Part shown: positions 1 to 8,002 of the stretch, piece by piece | How positions within the stretch are numbered: position 1 is the first letter of the stretch | Layout: every line of letters begins with the position of its first letter | NCBI GenBank assembly: GCA_008933635.1 | Contig: WBUQ01000012.1 | Location: forward strand, 1 to 56,801 | From: Desulfobulbaceae bacterium | GTDB taxonomy: Bacteria > Desulfobacterota > Desulfobulbia > Desulfobulbales > Desulfocapsaceae | Reading direction: 5' to 3' | Length of the DNA: 56,801 nucleotides | Notes under the pieces: model-generated | Seen by the model: only the letters and a program-made list of their open reading frames with translations | Told to the model about the DNA's origin: nothing | Databases searched by the model: none | Position numbers and translations under genes: made by a program

Positions 1-1341
1 CTCCAGGACTTCGCAGTCGAGACTGCCCTGGCTGAGGAGGATGTTCACCCGTTCCCCCCGGCTCACCTCGCTGAAGCGGGTGACGACCGTCCATTCCTCC
101 GGCTGGCGAGCCTCTTTCCTGACGATGGCATACCCGCGGGCAAGGGTTGCCAGGGGACTGACCGAGTTGAGCAGGGCGGCCAGTGCCCCGAGCCGGGCTT
201 CCCTGTGGCTGAGGATCCGCTGGATCTGCTGGACAAGCAGGGCTGACAGGTGTTCGAGGCGGAGACTGCCATATCGCAGGCGATGCAGCGGGGTCTGGAG
301 CGAAAGCCGGGCCTGCAGCTCGGCCAGCCGCTGTTCCCTGCCGTGCAGCAACAGCTGGCAGGCCCTGCTGAAACGGTGAACGGACAGGTCCAGGCGCAAG
401 GCCAGCCTCTGCAGGGTTTCCCTGTATCTCCCCAGAATTCTGTTCGAATTGTCGAGGCGGCGCTGTTCGTCGGCAAGAAGCTGCGCCACCGAGGCGGCAA
501 GTTTTTTTTCAAGCCTGGCGACCTTCTCTGTCAGCAGGCCGGTGTCGGGGATGATGTGTTCGGCGGCACCGGTCGGTGTCGGGGCCCGCAAATCGGCACA
601 GAAGTCGGCGATGGTGAAGTCGATCTCGTGGCCGATGCCGGTGACCACCGGGACCTCTGACCCGGCTATGGCCCGGGCGACGACCTCTTCGTTGAAGGCC
701 CAGAGGTCTTCGATGGAGCCGCCGCCCCGACAGAGGACGATGATGTCGGTGGCGGCGATCGTGCCGGCGCGGTCGATGGCGCGGGCGATCTCTTCGCCGG
801 CCCCGGCCCCCTGGACCCTGACCGGCAGCAGCCTGATGGTGGCCGGGGACCGGCGGCGACGCCAGACGGTGAGGAAATCATGGATGGCGGCACCGGTCGG
901 GGAGGAGATGACGATGATGTTCCGCGGAAAGGCAGGCACGGGTTTCTTGTTCGCTGCATCGAAAAGACCTTCGGCGGCGAGCCGCCTTTTCAGCTCCTCG
1001 TAGGCGATCTGCAGCGAACCGGTACCGATGTGTTCGACGATATCGACGATGAGCTGGTATTCGCCCCGCTGCTCATAGACCGAGATCCGGCCGTGGCATA
1101 TCACCTGCTGGCCATCACCGAGCTGACAGCCGAGATATCGTACCTGCTGCCTGAACAGCACGGCCCGGATCTGGGCGGAACTGTCCTTCAGGATGAAGTA
1201 CCGGTGACCGGAGGAGGGGATGCGGAGGTTGGAAATCTCACCCCGGATATGGACAAATCGGTAGCTGCCTTCGAGCACCGTCTTGATCGATACGGTCAGC
1301 TGGCTGACGGTCAGCACTTCATCGGGGTGAGGAATCGGCAT
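1..1341 (-). CDS. xseA: Exodeoxyribonuclease VII large subunit (3' end cut by window edge)
   Basis: Catalytic large subunit of exodeoxyribonuclease VII, which with XseB degrades single-stranded DNA in the cytoplasm. I read it on the minus strand from the ATG at 1341. The frame stays open to the left edge, giving 447 codons, so only the last few residues are missing (family about 450). The N-terminal OB-fold covers roughly residues 10-105 (HIRGEISNLR near 31-40, GHRYFILKD near 45-53). The catalytic part shows FPRNIIVISSPTGAAIHDFL (138-157), CRGGGSIEDLWAFNEE (203-218) and VTGIGHEIDFTIADFCAD (232-249). A long Arg/Leu/Gln-rich helical region follows, as in the family. It diverges from the TPR gene at 1477 across a 135-base gap holding promoter-like boxes for both directions. 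Identification is firm; no small subunit xseB is visible here. Confidence 0.95.
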   Translation of the reverse strand, partial: MPIPHPDEVLTVSQLTVSIKTVLEGSYRFVHIRGEISNLRIPSSGHRYFILKDSSAQIRAVLFRQQVRYLGCQLGDGQQVICHGRISVYEQRGEYQLIVDIVEHIGTGSLQIAYEELKRRLAAEGLFDAANKKPVPAFPRNIIVISSPTGAAIHDFLTVWRRRRSPATIRLLPVRVQGAGAGEEIARAIDRAGTIAATDIIVLCRGGGSIEDLWAFNEEVVARAIAGSEVPVVTGIGHEIDFTIADFCADLRAPTPTGAAEHIIPDTGLLTEKVARLEKKLAASVAQLLADEQRRLDNSNRILGRYRETLQRLALRLDLSVHRFSRACQLLLHGREQRLAELQARLSLQTPLHRLRYGSLRLEHLSALLVQQIQRILSHREARLGALAALLNSVSPLATLARGYAIVRKEARQPEEWTVVTRFSEVSRGERVNILLSQGSLDCEVLE

Positions 1342-1379
1342 GGAGGACGCGGAAAGGAGTCAGGGTACAAGAATCGGGA

Positions 1380-1408
1380 TTGCGGATGGACAGTACTGCC
1401 CGTATATA
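1380..1408 (+). promoter_or_regulatory. Candidate promoter of the TPR-panC-aminotransferase run
   Basis: TTGCGG (1380-1385), a 17-base spacer and TATATA (1403-1408) form a plausible sigma-70 promoter about 70 bases upstream of the ATG at 1477. It overlaps the minus-strand xseA -10 box. Confidence 0.45.
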
Positions 1409-1413
1409 TTATA
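1408..1413 (-). promoter_or_regulatory. Candidate -10 box for xseA (minus strand)
   Basis: The minus strand reads a perfect TATAAT here, 67 bases upstream of the xseA ATG. The 17-base-spaced -35 position reads AACTTT, which is poor, so the promoter call rests on the -10 box. It overlaps the plus-strand box of the divergent gene, so the two promoters would compete for the same site. Confidence 0.4.
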
Positions 1414-1476
1414 CTCCGTGGCTCAAATTGAAAGTTCTGCCGCAGGGCGCATTGAAAATAATGAAGGAGAATGAAA

Positions 1477-2172
1477 ATGGCCGATGAGAGCGTCTTCGAA
1501 AAACGACATGTGGAGCCCAACGCCATGGGCGATGTGGAAGGCCTGCTGGAGCATTTCAACCTTCCACCGGCTGTGATCAAATATGTGCGGAAGAACAAGA
1601 GAACCCTGCAGATTGTCCTGGCGTCGGTCCTGATCCTTGCCGTTTCCCTCGCCCTGTATGATTCCTATCGTGAAAAACGGCTGGAAAAGGCTTCCTCCGC
1701 CCTCTCCCAGGCGTTGTCGAAGGCCGGGGACGATAAGGAGAAGGCCCTGCAGGGTGTGATGGCGGAATTCCCGGGGACGGTATCCGCGCGCTGGGCGAAC
1801 GTCGAACTGGCCCATCTCGAGATGGGGAAAGCGCAGTTCAAGGAGGCTGCCGATCGATATGCGGCAATCCGCGATGACCTGAAGGAATCCGACCCGCTCT
1901 ATGCCCTGACTGTTTTCGGCTTTGCCCAGGCCCTCGAGGCCAGGCTCGAGTATGACGCCGCATCGGCCGCCTACCAGCAGTTGAAAGATATCAAGGGATA
2001 TCAAATTATTGGCTATATCGGCATGGCCAGGATCCAGGAGGCTCAGGGGAAAAGCGACAAAGCCCTGGAGATCCTGAACGAAGCTCTCTCCGCCTTGTCG
2101 GACAAGCCTCAGGAAGATCCTGACAAACGCGCCATCGAAGACAGGATCGCCAGATTGAAGGTCAAGCTGTGA
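1477..2172 (+). CDS. Single-pass membrane protein with TPR-like repeats (YfgM-like)
   Basis: Predicted inner-membrane protein of 231 residues. After about 45 polar residues comes one hydrophobic segment (TLQIVLASVLILAVSLALYD), followed by an Ala/Leu-rich helical domain with TPR-like helix pairs (SARWANVELAHLEMGKAQFKE and GYIGMARIQEAQGKSDKALE regions). This layout resembles YfgM, the ancillary SecYEG subunit of periplasmic quality control, but the match is by architecture only. I chose the ATG at 1477 because the AAGGAG at 1464-1469 sits 7 bases upstream; the in-frame ATG at 1471 would leave only one base of spacing. The stop overlaps the GTG of panC by 4 bases, so the two are translationally coupled. 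Function is unproven. Confidence 0.75.
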   Translation: MADESVFEKRHVEPNAMGDVEGLLEHFNLPPAVIKYVRKNKRTLQIVLASVLILAVSLALYDSYREKRLEKASSALSQALSKAGDDKEKALQGVMAEFPGTVSARWANVELAHLEMGKAQFKEAADRYAAIRDDLKESDPLYALTVFGFAQALEARLEYDAASAAYQQLKDIKGYQIIGYIGMARIQEAQGKSDKALEILNEALSALSDKPQEDPDKRAIEDRIARLKVKL

Positions 2173-3035
2173 GGCTGGTCCAGACTGCCGCAGAGGTCGT
2201 AAGGGAAACCGGGGCATGGCGGAAGGACGGCGAACGGATCGTCCTGGTGCCGACCATGGGCTGGTTCCACGAGGGGCATCTGGCGCTGATGCGCCTGGCA
2301 AAATCGCTCGGTTCCAGGACCATTGTCAGCCTGTTTGTCAATCCGATCCAATTCGGGCCCCGGGAGGATCTTGCGGCCTATCCGCGGGATCTCGACCGTG
2401 ATCGCCGCATGGCCGAGGACGAGGGCGTCGACATCCTCTTCGCCCCTGCTGTCGAAGAGATGTTCGAGCCGCAGTTCCAGACCAGGGTGTCTCTTGGCGC
2501 CATCTCGCAGGGCTTGTGCGGTGCCGACCGGCCAGGGCATTTTGACGGCGTGGCGACCATTGTGACCAAGCTGTTTCACCTCACTTCGCCTGACGTGGCC
2601 GTTTTCGGCGAAAAGGATCTGCAGCAGCTGGCGCTCATCCGCAGGATGGTCAGGGACCTGAATTTCAACATCGAGATCGTCGGCCATCCGATCATCCGTG
2701 AACCGGACGGCCTCGCCATGAGTTCGCGAAACAGCTACCTGAACGAGGCGGAACGCAGAACGGCGCTGTGTCTGTCGCAGGCGATCGGCAGGGCCCGTGA
2801 GACTGTAAGGCAGTCCGGGAATGCCGTGCCGGTCGAGAGCCTGATCGCCGATGCCGTTGACTTCATCGCAGCCCATGCCGGTTGCCAGGTCGATTACGTC
2901 AGTATCGTCGACAGGTGGTCCCTTGCCCCCAGCACGGCAATCGATCGGGACAGCGTGATGGCGCTGGCGGTGAAGATCAACGGCCGTGTCCGCCTGATAG
3001 ACAACGGCCTGCTGCTGCCGGAAGCCGGCCGATGA
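2169..3035 (+). CDS. panC: Pantothenate synthetase
   Basis: Condenses pantoate with beta-alanine using ATP to make pantothenate, the precursor of coenzyme A; cytoplasmic. The 288 residues match the family length. The ATP-binding region reads VPTMGWFHEGHLALM (the common form is VPTMGALHEGH, so Ala-Leu is replaced by Trp-Phe), followed by SLFVNPIQFGP, the pantoate-binding GHFDGVATIVTKLF, VFGEKDLQQL (the KMSKS-like region) and DGLAMSSRNSYL. The GTG start at 2169 overlaps the previous stop as GTGA, with GAAGG about 7 bases upstream. panB and panD are not in the window, but coaX, the next pathway kinase, is at 33502-34299. Confidence 0.97.
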   Translation: MRLVQTAAEVVRETGAWRKDGERIVLVPTMGWFHEGHLALMRLAKSLGSRTIVSLFVNPIQFGPREDLAAYPRDLDRDRRMAEDEGVDILFAPAVEEMFEPQFQTRVSLGAISQGLCGADRPGHFDGVATIVTKLFHLTSPDVAVFGEKDLQQLALIRRMVRDLNFNIEIVGHPIIREPDGLAMSSRNSYLNEAERRTALCLSQAIGRARETVRQSGNAVPVESLIADAVDFIAAHAGCQVDYVSIVDRWSLAPSTAIDRDSVMALAVKINGRVRLIDNGLLLPEAGR

Positions 3036-3097
3036 AGCCGTTATCAGCTGCCGGGCGTTGGTGAAACGTTATCCCACGATTATATGGAGAGAGAAAT

Positions 3098-4300
3098 ATG
3101 CCAGGGTTTGAAGTCTTCGGAGAAGAGGAAAAGCGCCAGATCCAGGATGTGCTCGATACCGGGGTGCTGTTCCGTTACGAGTTCGCCGATCAGCGTAATG
3201 GTGTCTACAAAGTCAGGGAATTCGAAGAAAAATTTGCTCAGTACTGCGGTGCCGGTTACGCACAGGCGGTAACCTCCGGCACTTCGGCCCTGAAGGTCGG
3301 CCTCGCCGCCCTCGGCGTCGGCCCCGGAGACGAGGTCATCACTCAGGGGTTCACCTTCGTCGCCACCTGGGAGGCGATCCTCGAGGTTGGCGCGATCCCG
3401 GTCTTCACCGAGGTTGATGTGACGATGAACATGGATCCGGAAGACCTGCGGCGGAAGATTTCGCCGAAGACCCGCTGCATCATCCCGGTGCATATGCTGG
3501 GCGCCCAGGCAAGGATAGCCGATATCGTCAGGATCGCCGACAGTCATGCGATTCCGGTCCTGGAAGACACAGCCCAGGCGGCAGGTGGCAGAATCGGCGG
3601 CAGGCACCTGGGGACCTTCGGCAGATGCGGCACCTTCTCCTTTGATGCAGTTAAGACCCTGACCACCGGTGAGGGCGGGATGATCATCACTGCCGACGAG
3701 ACCCTGTGGCGGGCCATGTCGGAATACCACGATCACGGTCATGACCATGCGGTCAATCCCGGCGGCAGGGGCGGGGAGGGACGGAGTTTCATCGGCTCCA
3801 ATTACCGGATGATGGAGATTCAGGGAGCGATCGGACTGGCGCAGCTGGCCAAACTTGACATGATGCTCTCCGAGATGCGGAAGAACAAGGCGCGTCTGCA
3901 GGAGGCGGCATCCGTTATCCCGGGCATCGGTTTCCGTGAGCTGGTAGATGCAGCTGGCGATACCGCCACCCATTTCAGTTTTTTCCTGCAGGACCGGGAG
4001 CATTGCCGCCGGGTCAACGGGGTCCTCAGGGAGAACGGCTGCGGGGCGATCAATTTTGCCGAGAACACCTGGCACTATTATCCGAAATGGGAGCACCTGC
4101 TGAACGGCAGGACGCTTGCAGCCGGCGGCTGGCCGTTTGCCGAACCGGGCGGCAGGAAGCGGGTGGTCTACGATCCTGCCGCACTGCCGGCCTCTGCAGA
4201 GCTGATGGACCGGAATCTGGTCTATCCCGTCTCGGTCAGGATGCCGGAAGAGAGGATGGCGGCCATGTGCGAGGCGCTGAAGAAAGCCGCCGCTGTCTGA
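3098..4300 (+). CDS. DegT/DnrJ/EryC1-family aminotransferase, KdnA-like (8-amino-3,8-dideoxy-Kdo transaminase candidate)
   Basis: PLP-dependent sugar aminotransferase of 400 residues. The family signature is clear: TSGTSALKVGLAALGVGPGD, VHMLGAQARI, LEDTAQAAGG, then the PLP lysine in FDAVKTLTTGEGGMI (Lys near residue 187). The N-terminus (MPGFEVFGEEEKRQIQDV, then FRY and VREFE) and the histidine-rich EYHDHGHDH resemble Shewanella KdnA as I recall it; KdnA aminates 8-oxo-Kdo to 8-amino-3,8-dideoxy-Kdo for lipopolysaccharide. The partner oxidase KdnB is not in the window. The alternative is a GnnB-type aminotransferase acting with the GnnA-like gene at 11750. Start is the ATG at 3098 with GGAG upstream, 62 bases after panC. 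The family is certain; the substrate is inferred. Confidence 0.8.
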   Translation: MPGFEVFGEEEKRQIQDVLDTGVLFRYEFADQRNGVYKVREFEEKFAQYCGAGYAQAVTSGTSALKVGLAALGVGPGDEVITQGFTFVATWEAILEVGAIPVFTEVDVTMNMDPEDLRRKISPKTRCIIPVHMLGAQARIADIVRIADSHAIPVLEDTAQAAGGRIGGRHLGTFGRCGTFSFDAVKTLTTGEGGMIITADETLWRAMSEYHDHGHDHAVNPGGRGGEGRSFIGSNYRMMEIQGAIGLAQLAKLDMMLSEMRKNKARLQEAASVIPGIGFRELVDAAGDTATHFSFFLQDREHCRRVNGVLRENGCGAINFAENTWHYYPKWEHLLNGRTLAAGGWPFAEPGGRKRVVYDPAALPASAELMDRNLVYPVSVRMPEERMAAMCEALKKAAAV

Positions 4301-4305
4301 CGGGC

Positions 4306-4343
4306 GAGCTCCCCGTGCCGGTTTGCCCGGATGCGGGGAACTC
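4306..4343. terminator. GC-rich hairpin between convergent genes
   Basis: The 54-base gap between the convergent genes ending at 4300 and 4355 holds an imperfect inverted repeat, GAGcTCCCCG against CGGGGAaCTC, with CCGG-type pairing possible inside the loop. Neither side has a long T-run, so it may be a weak bidirectional terminator or only an mRNA-end stabiliser. Confidence 0.4.
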
Positions 4344-4354
4344 CGGTCGCCACC

Positions 4355-5458
4355 TCACTGGATGTAGCGGTTCCGCAGCTCGCCCCACTGCTGAGTCTTC
4401 ATGTACTTGAGCAGAGCCTTGTTGATCGGTTTACGGAGCTCGCTTCTGTTCTGCAGGGCAATGCTGACAAAATATTCATCAAAGATTTCCGGCAGGACCT
4501 GCACTTGCCCCGGAAAGTCCCGTTTTGTCATATACTTCAGTATCTGTTCGTTGAGAACCAGCGCATCTATCCCTTTGCCGGCAACCCTCTCGAGTCCTTC
4601 CCGCGCATCTTTGACAGGGATCACGGTTATTCCCTGCCTGGCCAGATAGCTGAAACCTTCCGATCCGGGCACTGAACCGACGCGCACCGAGTACAGATCG
4701 TCAAAACCGCGGACCTTGCCCCTGAGTTCTCTCATGGTCAGGGATGTCGTGATGTTTGCTGTAAAGCTGGCGATGAGAATGATCGAAAAAATCATCCAGA
4801 TCAGCGCCACAATCCGCCCGCCCGTTGTCCTGGGGGCCTTGTCTCCATAGCCGACAGTGGTCATCGTCACCATTGCCCACCAGATGCCGTGGCCTATCCC
4901 CCCGACAGGTCCGTCGCCGAACATCTCGCTGTTCCTGCGTCGTTCAAATATCCATACGACAGAGCCGGTTATCAAGGAAAGCAGGAGCAGCAGGCAAATT
5001 GCCTTCAGGATAGATAGGGAAAAAATGCTCCTGAAAATGTGAAACCATTTGAATTCATACCCCTCTGCAGCCACTGCAATGGCCAGGCCCGATTTCAGAT
5101 AGGACTGACTGAAATCCATTGTCGATTCAAGTCGTTCATCGACCGCCAGCGAAGGGATGACGTCTATCTCGCGTTTTTCCAAGGCACCCAGCAATTCTGA
5201 CAGCGCAGCGAATTCATGAAACTCGTATGCAGCGCCCAGACGTTCAGCCACAGCCTGCCAGAGTTCGACGGCAAATCCCTCCCACTGGCCATCGGAGGTT
5301 TTCATGCATAGCGGTGGAGCGGCAATCAGCCCCACCCGCAGAACGGCTGGAGTGCCATCCTGATTTTGGGAAAATGACGGGGCAGGGAAAGACAGACACA
5401 TCCAGAGGCCGATCATGCAATAAGCGATACATCGGACAGTCGGGTGGTTGCGGAGCAT
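4355..5458 (-). CDS. GluR0-like ligand-gated potassium channel (periplasmic binding domain with pore)
   Basis: A prokaryotic ionotropic glutamate receptor-like channel, predicted in the inner membrane with its ligand domain in the periplasm. Numbered from the ATG at 5458 (367 residues): a signal-type segment near 8-30; the first half of a type-3 solute-binding lobe (LRVGLIAAPPLCMK, FAVELWQAVAERLGAAYEF, DVIPSLAVDERLESTMDFS); a membrane helix near 148-170; the pore helix and filter WWAMVTMTTVGYGDK (194-207) with a perfect potassium TVGYGD; a third helix ending IASFTANITTSLT; then the second binding lobe. This split-lobe order defines the GluR0 type. The frame opens at a GTG at 5497, but a TATAAT box at 5504-5509 would start transcription near there, favouring 5458, which has AGGA 8 bases upstream. 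The ligand is unknown. Confidence 0.88.
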   Translation of the reverse strand: MLRNHPTVRCIAYCMIGLWMCLSFPAPSFSQNQDGTPAVLRVGLIAAPPLCMKTSDGQWEGFAVELWQAVAERLGAAYEFHEFAALSELLGALEKREIDVIPSLAVDERLESTMDFSQSYLKSGLAIAVAAEGYEFKWFHIFRSIFSLSILKAICLLLLLSLITGSVVWIFERRRNSEMFGDGPVGGIGHGIWWAMVTMTTVGYGDKAPRTTGGRIVALIWMIFSIILIASFTANITTSLTMRELRGKVRGFDDLYSVRVGSVPGSEGFSYLARQGITVIPVKDAREGLERVAGKGIDALVLNEQILKYMTKRDFPGQVQVLPEIFDEYFVSIALQNRSELRKPINKALLKYMKTQQWGELRNRYIQ

Positions 5459-5503
5459 GGTGTTCATCCTGTTGGCGGTTGTCGATAAATGCGTCACAGT
5501 GAG

Positions 5504-5531
5504 ATTATACCTGCCGGGAGAGGTATTGCAA
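5504..5531 (-). promoter_or_regulatory. Promoter of the GluR0-like channel gene
   Basis: On the minus strand TTGCAA (5526-5531), a 16-base spacer and a consensus TATAAT (5504-5509) precede the channel gene. Transcription would begin near 5497, which makes the GTG at 5497 an unlikely start and supports the ATG at 5458 or 5467. Confidence 0.55.
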
Positions 5532-5548
5532 CGAGCCCCTCAGAGGAG

Positions 5549-6607
5549 TCAGGGAGCAGGAGGGGGGAGTTGCTGGAGGGATGTGCCGAGATACTCGGGA
5601 AAAGCGCTTCCGGTAACAAAAGACGTCTTCAGCGTCAACAGGGGCAGTGTCAGGTGCAGGGTTTCCAGTTTACCCCGGTCCTTTTCCGTGGTGATCAGTG
5701 AGCCGGCCCCTGCCAGGCGGGCACGCTGGCAGATGGCGTCGATCTCCTGCTGGTTGTAGCGGTGGTGGTCGCGAAAGGCCTGCTGGCCAAGGACGGGAAT
5801 GTCAAGCGATGCGAGTGTCGTAAAGAACCGGTCGGGATGGGCAATGGCGCAGAACGCGTAAACCGGCCCGATCTGTCCGGCAGGTGTAGGGCCATCCTGC
5901 AGTGGCTCGGGGGCGATCGCCTCCAGGGAAGAATAGAAGACCTCTCTGCCGGCGAATCGTTTCTGCAGCAGGTCGGCAAATCGTTCCGCCCGCTGCCTGT
6001 TGAAGTCGGTGATGCCGGTGAGCAGGAAGGCACTGCACCGGTTCAGGGCAGATACCGGTTCCCGCAGTTCGCCGCCCGGGAAAACACGGCTGTTGCCGGC
6101 GAGGGTGGTGGCATTGAACAGGACAAGATCGATATCCCGGGCGATGGAAAGATGCTGAAAACCGTCATCGAGGATGAGAATCGTGCTGCCGAGCCGTTCG
6201 ATGGCGTGCCGGCAGGGGTGAAGCCTGATCTTGCCGGTAAGCACCGGGATGTGCCTGAGGTTGCAGGCCAGCATGTACGGTTCGTCGCCGGCCTGGTGGG
6301 CATTCAGGTAGATCTGGTCGCCGTCGGATACCACATTGACGGCGGCGGTGGCCGAACCGCCGTAGCCGCGGCTGATGACAGCTGGCCGGTGGCCGAGTGA
6401 ACGGAGGTATTGGGCAATGTAGGCGACGGTCGGGGTTTTGCCGGTTCCGCCCATGGTCAGATTGCCGACCGAGATGACCGGGACGGGCAGGCGGTGCACG
6501 GTCAATACGCGTGACCGGTAGAGCTGCTGCCGTATGGTCATCAGCAGGCTGTAGATCGGGCTGAGTGGTCTTCCGAAGGCAAAAAGGAGGCTGAGAGGAG
6601 GTGACAT
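5549..6607 (-). CDS. lpxK: Tetraacyldisaccharide 4'-kinase
   Basis: Phosphorylates the 4' position of the lipid A disaccharide precursor using ATP, at the cytoplasmic face of the inner membrane. The 352-residue protein has a hydrophobic N-terminal region (LSLLFAFGRPLSPIYSLLM), the P-loop SVGNLTMGGTGKTP (about residues 46-59), SRGYGG, and the LDDGFQHLSIARDIDLVLF segment typical of LpxK. The C-terminus carries the HHRYNQQEIDAI and ITTEKDRGKL motifs. The ATG at 6607 matches the usual length before the P-loop, although no strong ribosome binding site precedes it. It is divergent from livK and separated from lpxB by the liv operon. Confidence 0.96.
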   Translation of the reverse strand: MSPPLSLLFAFGRPLSPIYSLLMTIRQQLYRSRVLTVHRLPVPVISVGNLTMGGTGKTPTVAYIAQYLRSLGHRPAVISRGYGGSATAAVNVVSDGDQIYLNAHQAGDEPYMLACNLRHIPVLTGKIRLHPCRHAIERLGSTILILDDGFQHLSIARDIDLVLFNATTLAGNSRVFPGGELREPVSALNRCSAFLLTGITDFNRQRAERFADLLQKRFAGREVFYSSLEAIAPEPLQDGPTPAGQIGPVYAFCAIAHPDRFFTTLASLDIPVLGQQAFRDHHRYNQQEIDAICQRARLAGAGSLITTEKDRGKLETLHLTLPLLTLKTSFVTGSAFPEYLGTSLQQLPPPAP

Positions 6608-6787
6608 CAGAGGTGAGAATGATTGTTCATAATTGACGAAATACGAGATTTTTCACTTCCAATTTTGCTCAATGGCGCGTAAAAGACAACTATCATTTTT
6701 TAGTGGTTTCAGCCCGCTTTTTTGCTGTTTCACTTCGAAATATGCAGAGTTAAGCGGCATCAATCTAATCATTCCGATGGAGGAAAA

Positions 6788-7915
6788 ATGAAGCTGATGA
6801 AGACCAGAAAGTTTGTTGCAGCAGCTGCACTCATGCTGGCCATCTCTGCCCCGGTCGCCGGCATGGCAGGCGATACCATCAAGTTCGGCGTGGCCGGAGC
6901 GCACAGCGGCGACCTGGCTTCCTACGGCCTGCCGTCCGTCAATGCGGCCAAGCTGGTCATCGATCAGGTGAACGCCAAGGGCGGCATCAACGGCAAGAAG
7001 ATCGAAATGCTGGTGGAAGACGATGTCTGCAAGCCTGAAGTTGCGACGAACACGGCAACGAAGCTGGTTTCCCAGGGTGCGGAGGTTGTCCTTGGCCATA
7101 TCTGCTCGGGGGCGACAAAATCAGCACTGCCGATCTACAAGAACGCCAATGTCCTCGTCATGTCTCCTTCGGCCACCAACCCCGAACTGACCTACAGCGG
7201 CGAGTATCCGAATTTCTTCCGGACCATCGCCCCGGACGATGTACAGGCCAAGGTCGATGTTGAATTCGCCCTCAACAAGCTCGGCTACACCAAGATTGCC
7301 GTCATCCATGACAAGGGCGATTACGGCAAGGGCTTCGCCGAATTCGCCAAATCATTCCTCGACAAATCCGGCAAGGCGGAGGTCGTTCTCTTCGAAGGCG
7401 TGACTCCGGGTGCCGTAGACTACTCCGCCATTGTCCAGAAGATCAAGAAATCGGGTGCACAGGCCGTCATGTTCGGTGGATATCATCCCGAAGCCTCGAA
7501 GATCATCGGCATGATGAAGAAAAAACGGCTCGATGCCGCGTTCATTTCCGATGACGGCGTGAAAGACGACACCTTCATCAAGGTTGCCGGTGCCGATGCC
7601 GAGGGTGCCTATGCCTCCGGACCGAAAGACACCACCAAGAACCCGCTTTCGATCAAGGCAAAGGAAGAGCACAAAGCCGCATTCGGTGCTGACCCCGGTG
7701 CATTCTTCGAGAACGCCTATGCCGCAACCCTGGCCATGGTCAATGCCATCGAAAAGGCCGGTTCGACGGATCTCGAGGCGTTGAAGAAGGCCCTGCAGAC
7801 CGAAAAGGTCGATACTCCGCTGGGCAACATCTATTTTGACAAGAATGGCGATGCCATTGGCGTCGGTTTCTCAGTCTACCAGGTTCAGAACGGCAAGTTT
7901 GTTGAGTTGAACTAG
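6788..7915 (+). CDS. livK: Branched-chain amino acid ABC transporter, periplasmic binding protein
   Basis: Periplasmic receptor that delivers branched-chain amino acids, or related amino acids, to the LivHMGF permease. The 375-residue protein begins with a clear signal peptide (MKLMKTRKFVAAAALMLAIS, cleavage near AGMA-GDTIKFG). The mature part is a type I periplasmic binding fold: VAGAHSGDLASYGLPSVNAA, NAKGGINGKKIEMLVEDD, SGATKSALPIYKN, PSATNPELT and DKGDYGKGFAEFAKSFL. The ATG at 6788 has GGAGGA at 6779-6784; the open frame extends to 6722 but would put extra residues ahead of the signal peptide. A terminator-like hairpin follows, before livH. The 180 bases upstream, shared with lpxK, show no promoter I can assign confidently. 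Ligand specificity cannot be read from sequence alone. Confidence 0.95.
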   Translation: MKLMKTRKFVAAAALMLAISAPVAGMAGDTIKFGVAGAHSGDLASYGLPSVNAAKLVIDQVNAKGGINGKKIEMLVEDDVCKPEVATNTATKLVSQGAEVVLGHICSGATKSALPIYKNANVLVMSPSATNPELTYSGEYPNFFRTIAPDDVQAKVDVEFALNKLGYTKIAVIHDKGDYGKGFAEFAKSFLDKSGKAEVVLFEGVTPGAVDYSAIVQKIKKSGAQAVMFGGYHPEASKIIGMMKKKRLDAAFISDDGVKDDTFIKVAGADAEGAYASGPKDTTKNPLSIKAKEEHKAAFGADPGAFFENAYAATLAMVNAIEKAGSTDLEALKKALQTEKVDTPLGNIYFDKNGDAIGVGFSVYQVQNGKFVELN

Positions 7916-7936
7916 TACATTCCCCGGTATTTCCAT

Positions 7937-7990
7937 ACCTGAAGCGGGCAAGACAGATACTGGCTCCGCCTGCTTCAGGTTCTTTTTTTC
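7937..7990 (+). terminator. Terminator-like hairpin between livK and livH
   Basis: ACCTGAAGCgGGC (7937-7949) pairs with GCCtGCTTCAGGT (7968-7980) around a loop of about 18 bases, followed by TCTTTTTTTC. It is a convincing rho-independent terminator placed inside the transport operon. Partial read-through would give more binding protein than permease. Confidence 0.8.
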
Positions 7991-8002
7991 TCTAAGACCA
8001 GC

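Noticed and set aside
3080-4096. 338-codon minus-strand frame
   Set aside because: Antisense to the aminotransferase gene that has an intact PLP motif.
6608-6787. Promoters for livK and lpxK in the divergent gap
   Set aside because: TTGACG near 6633 and TTGCTC near 6665 lack well-spaced -10 boxes. I did not assign promoters.
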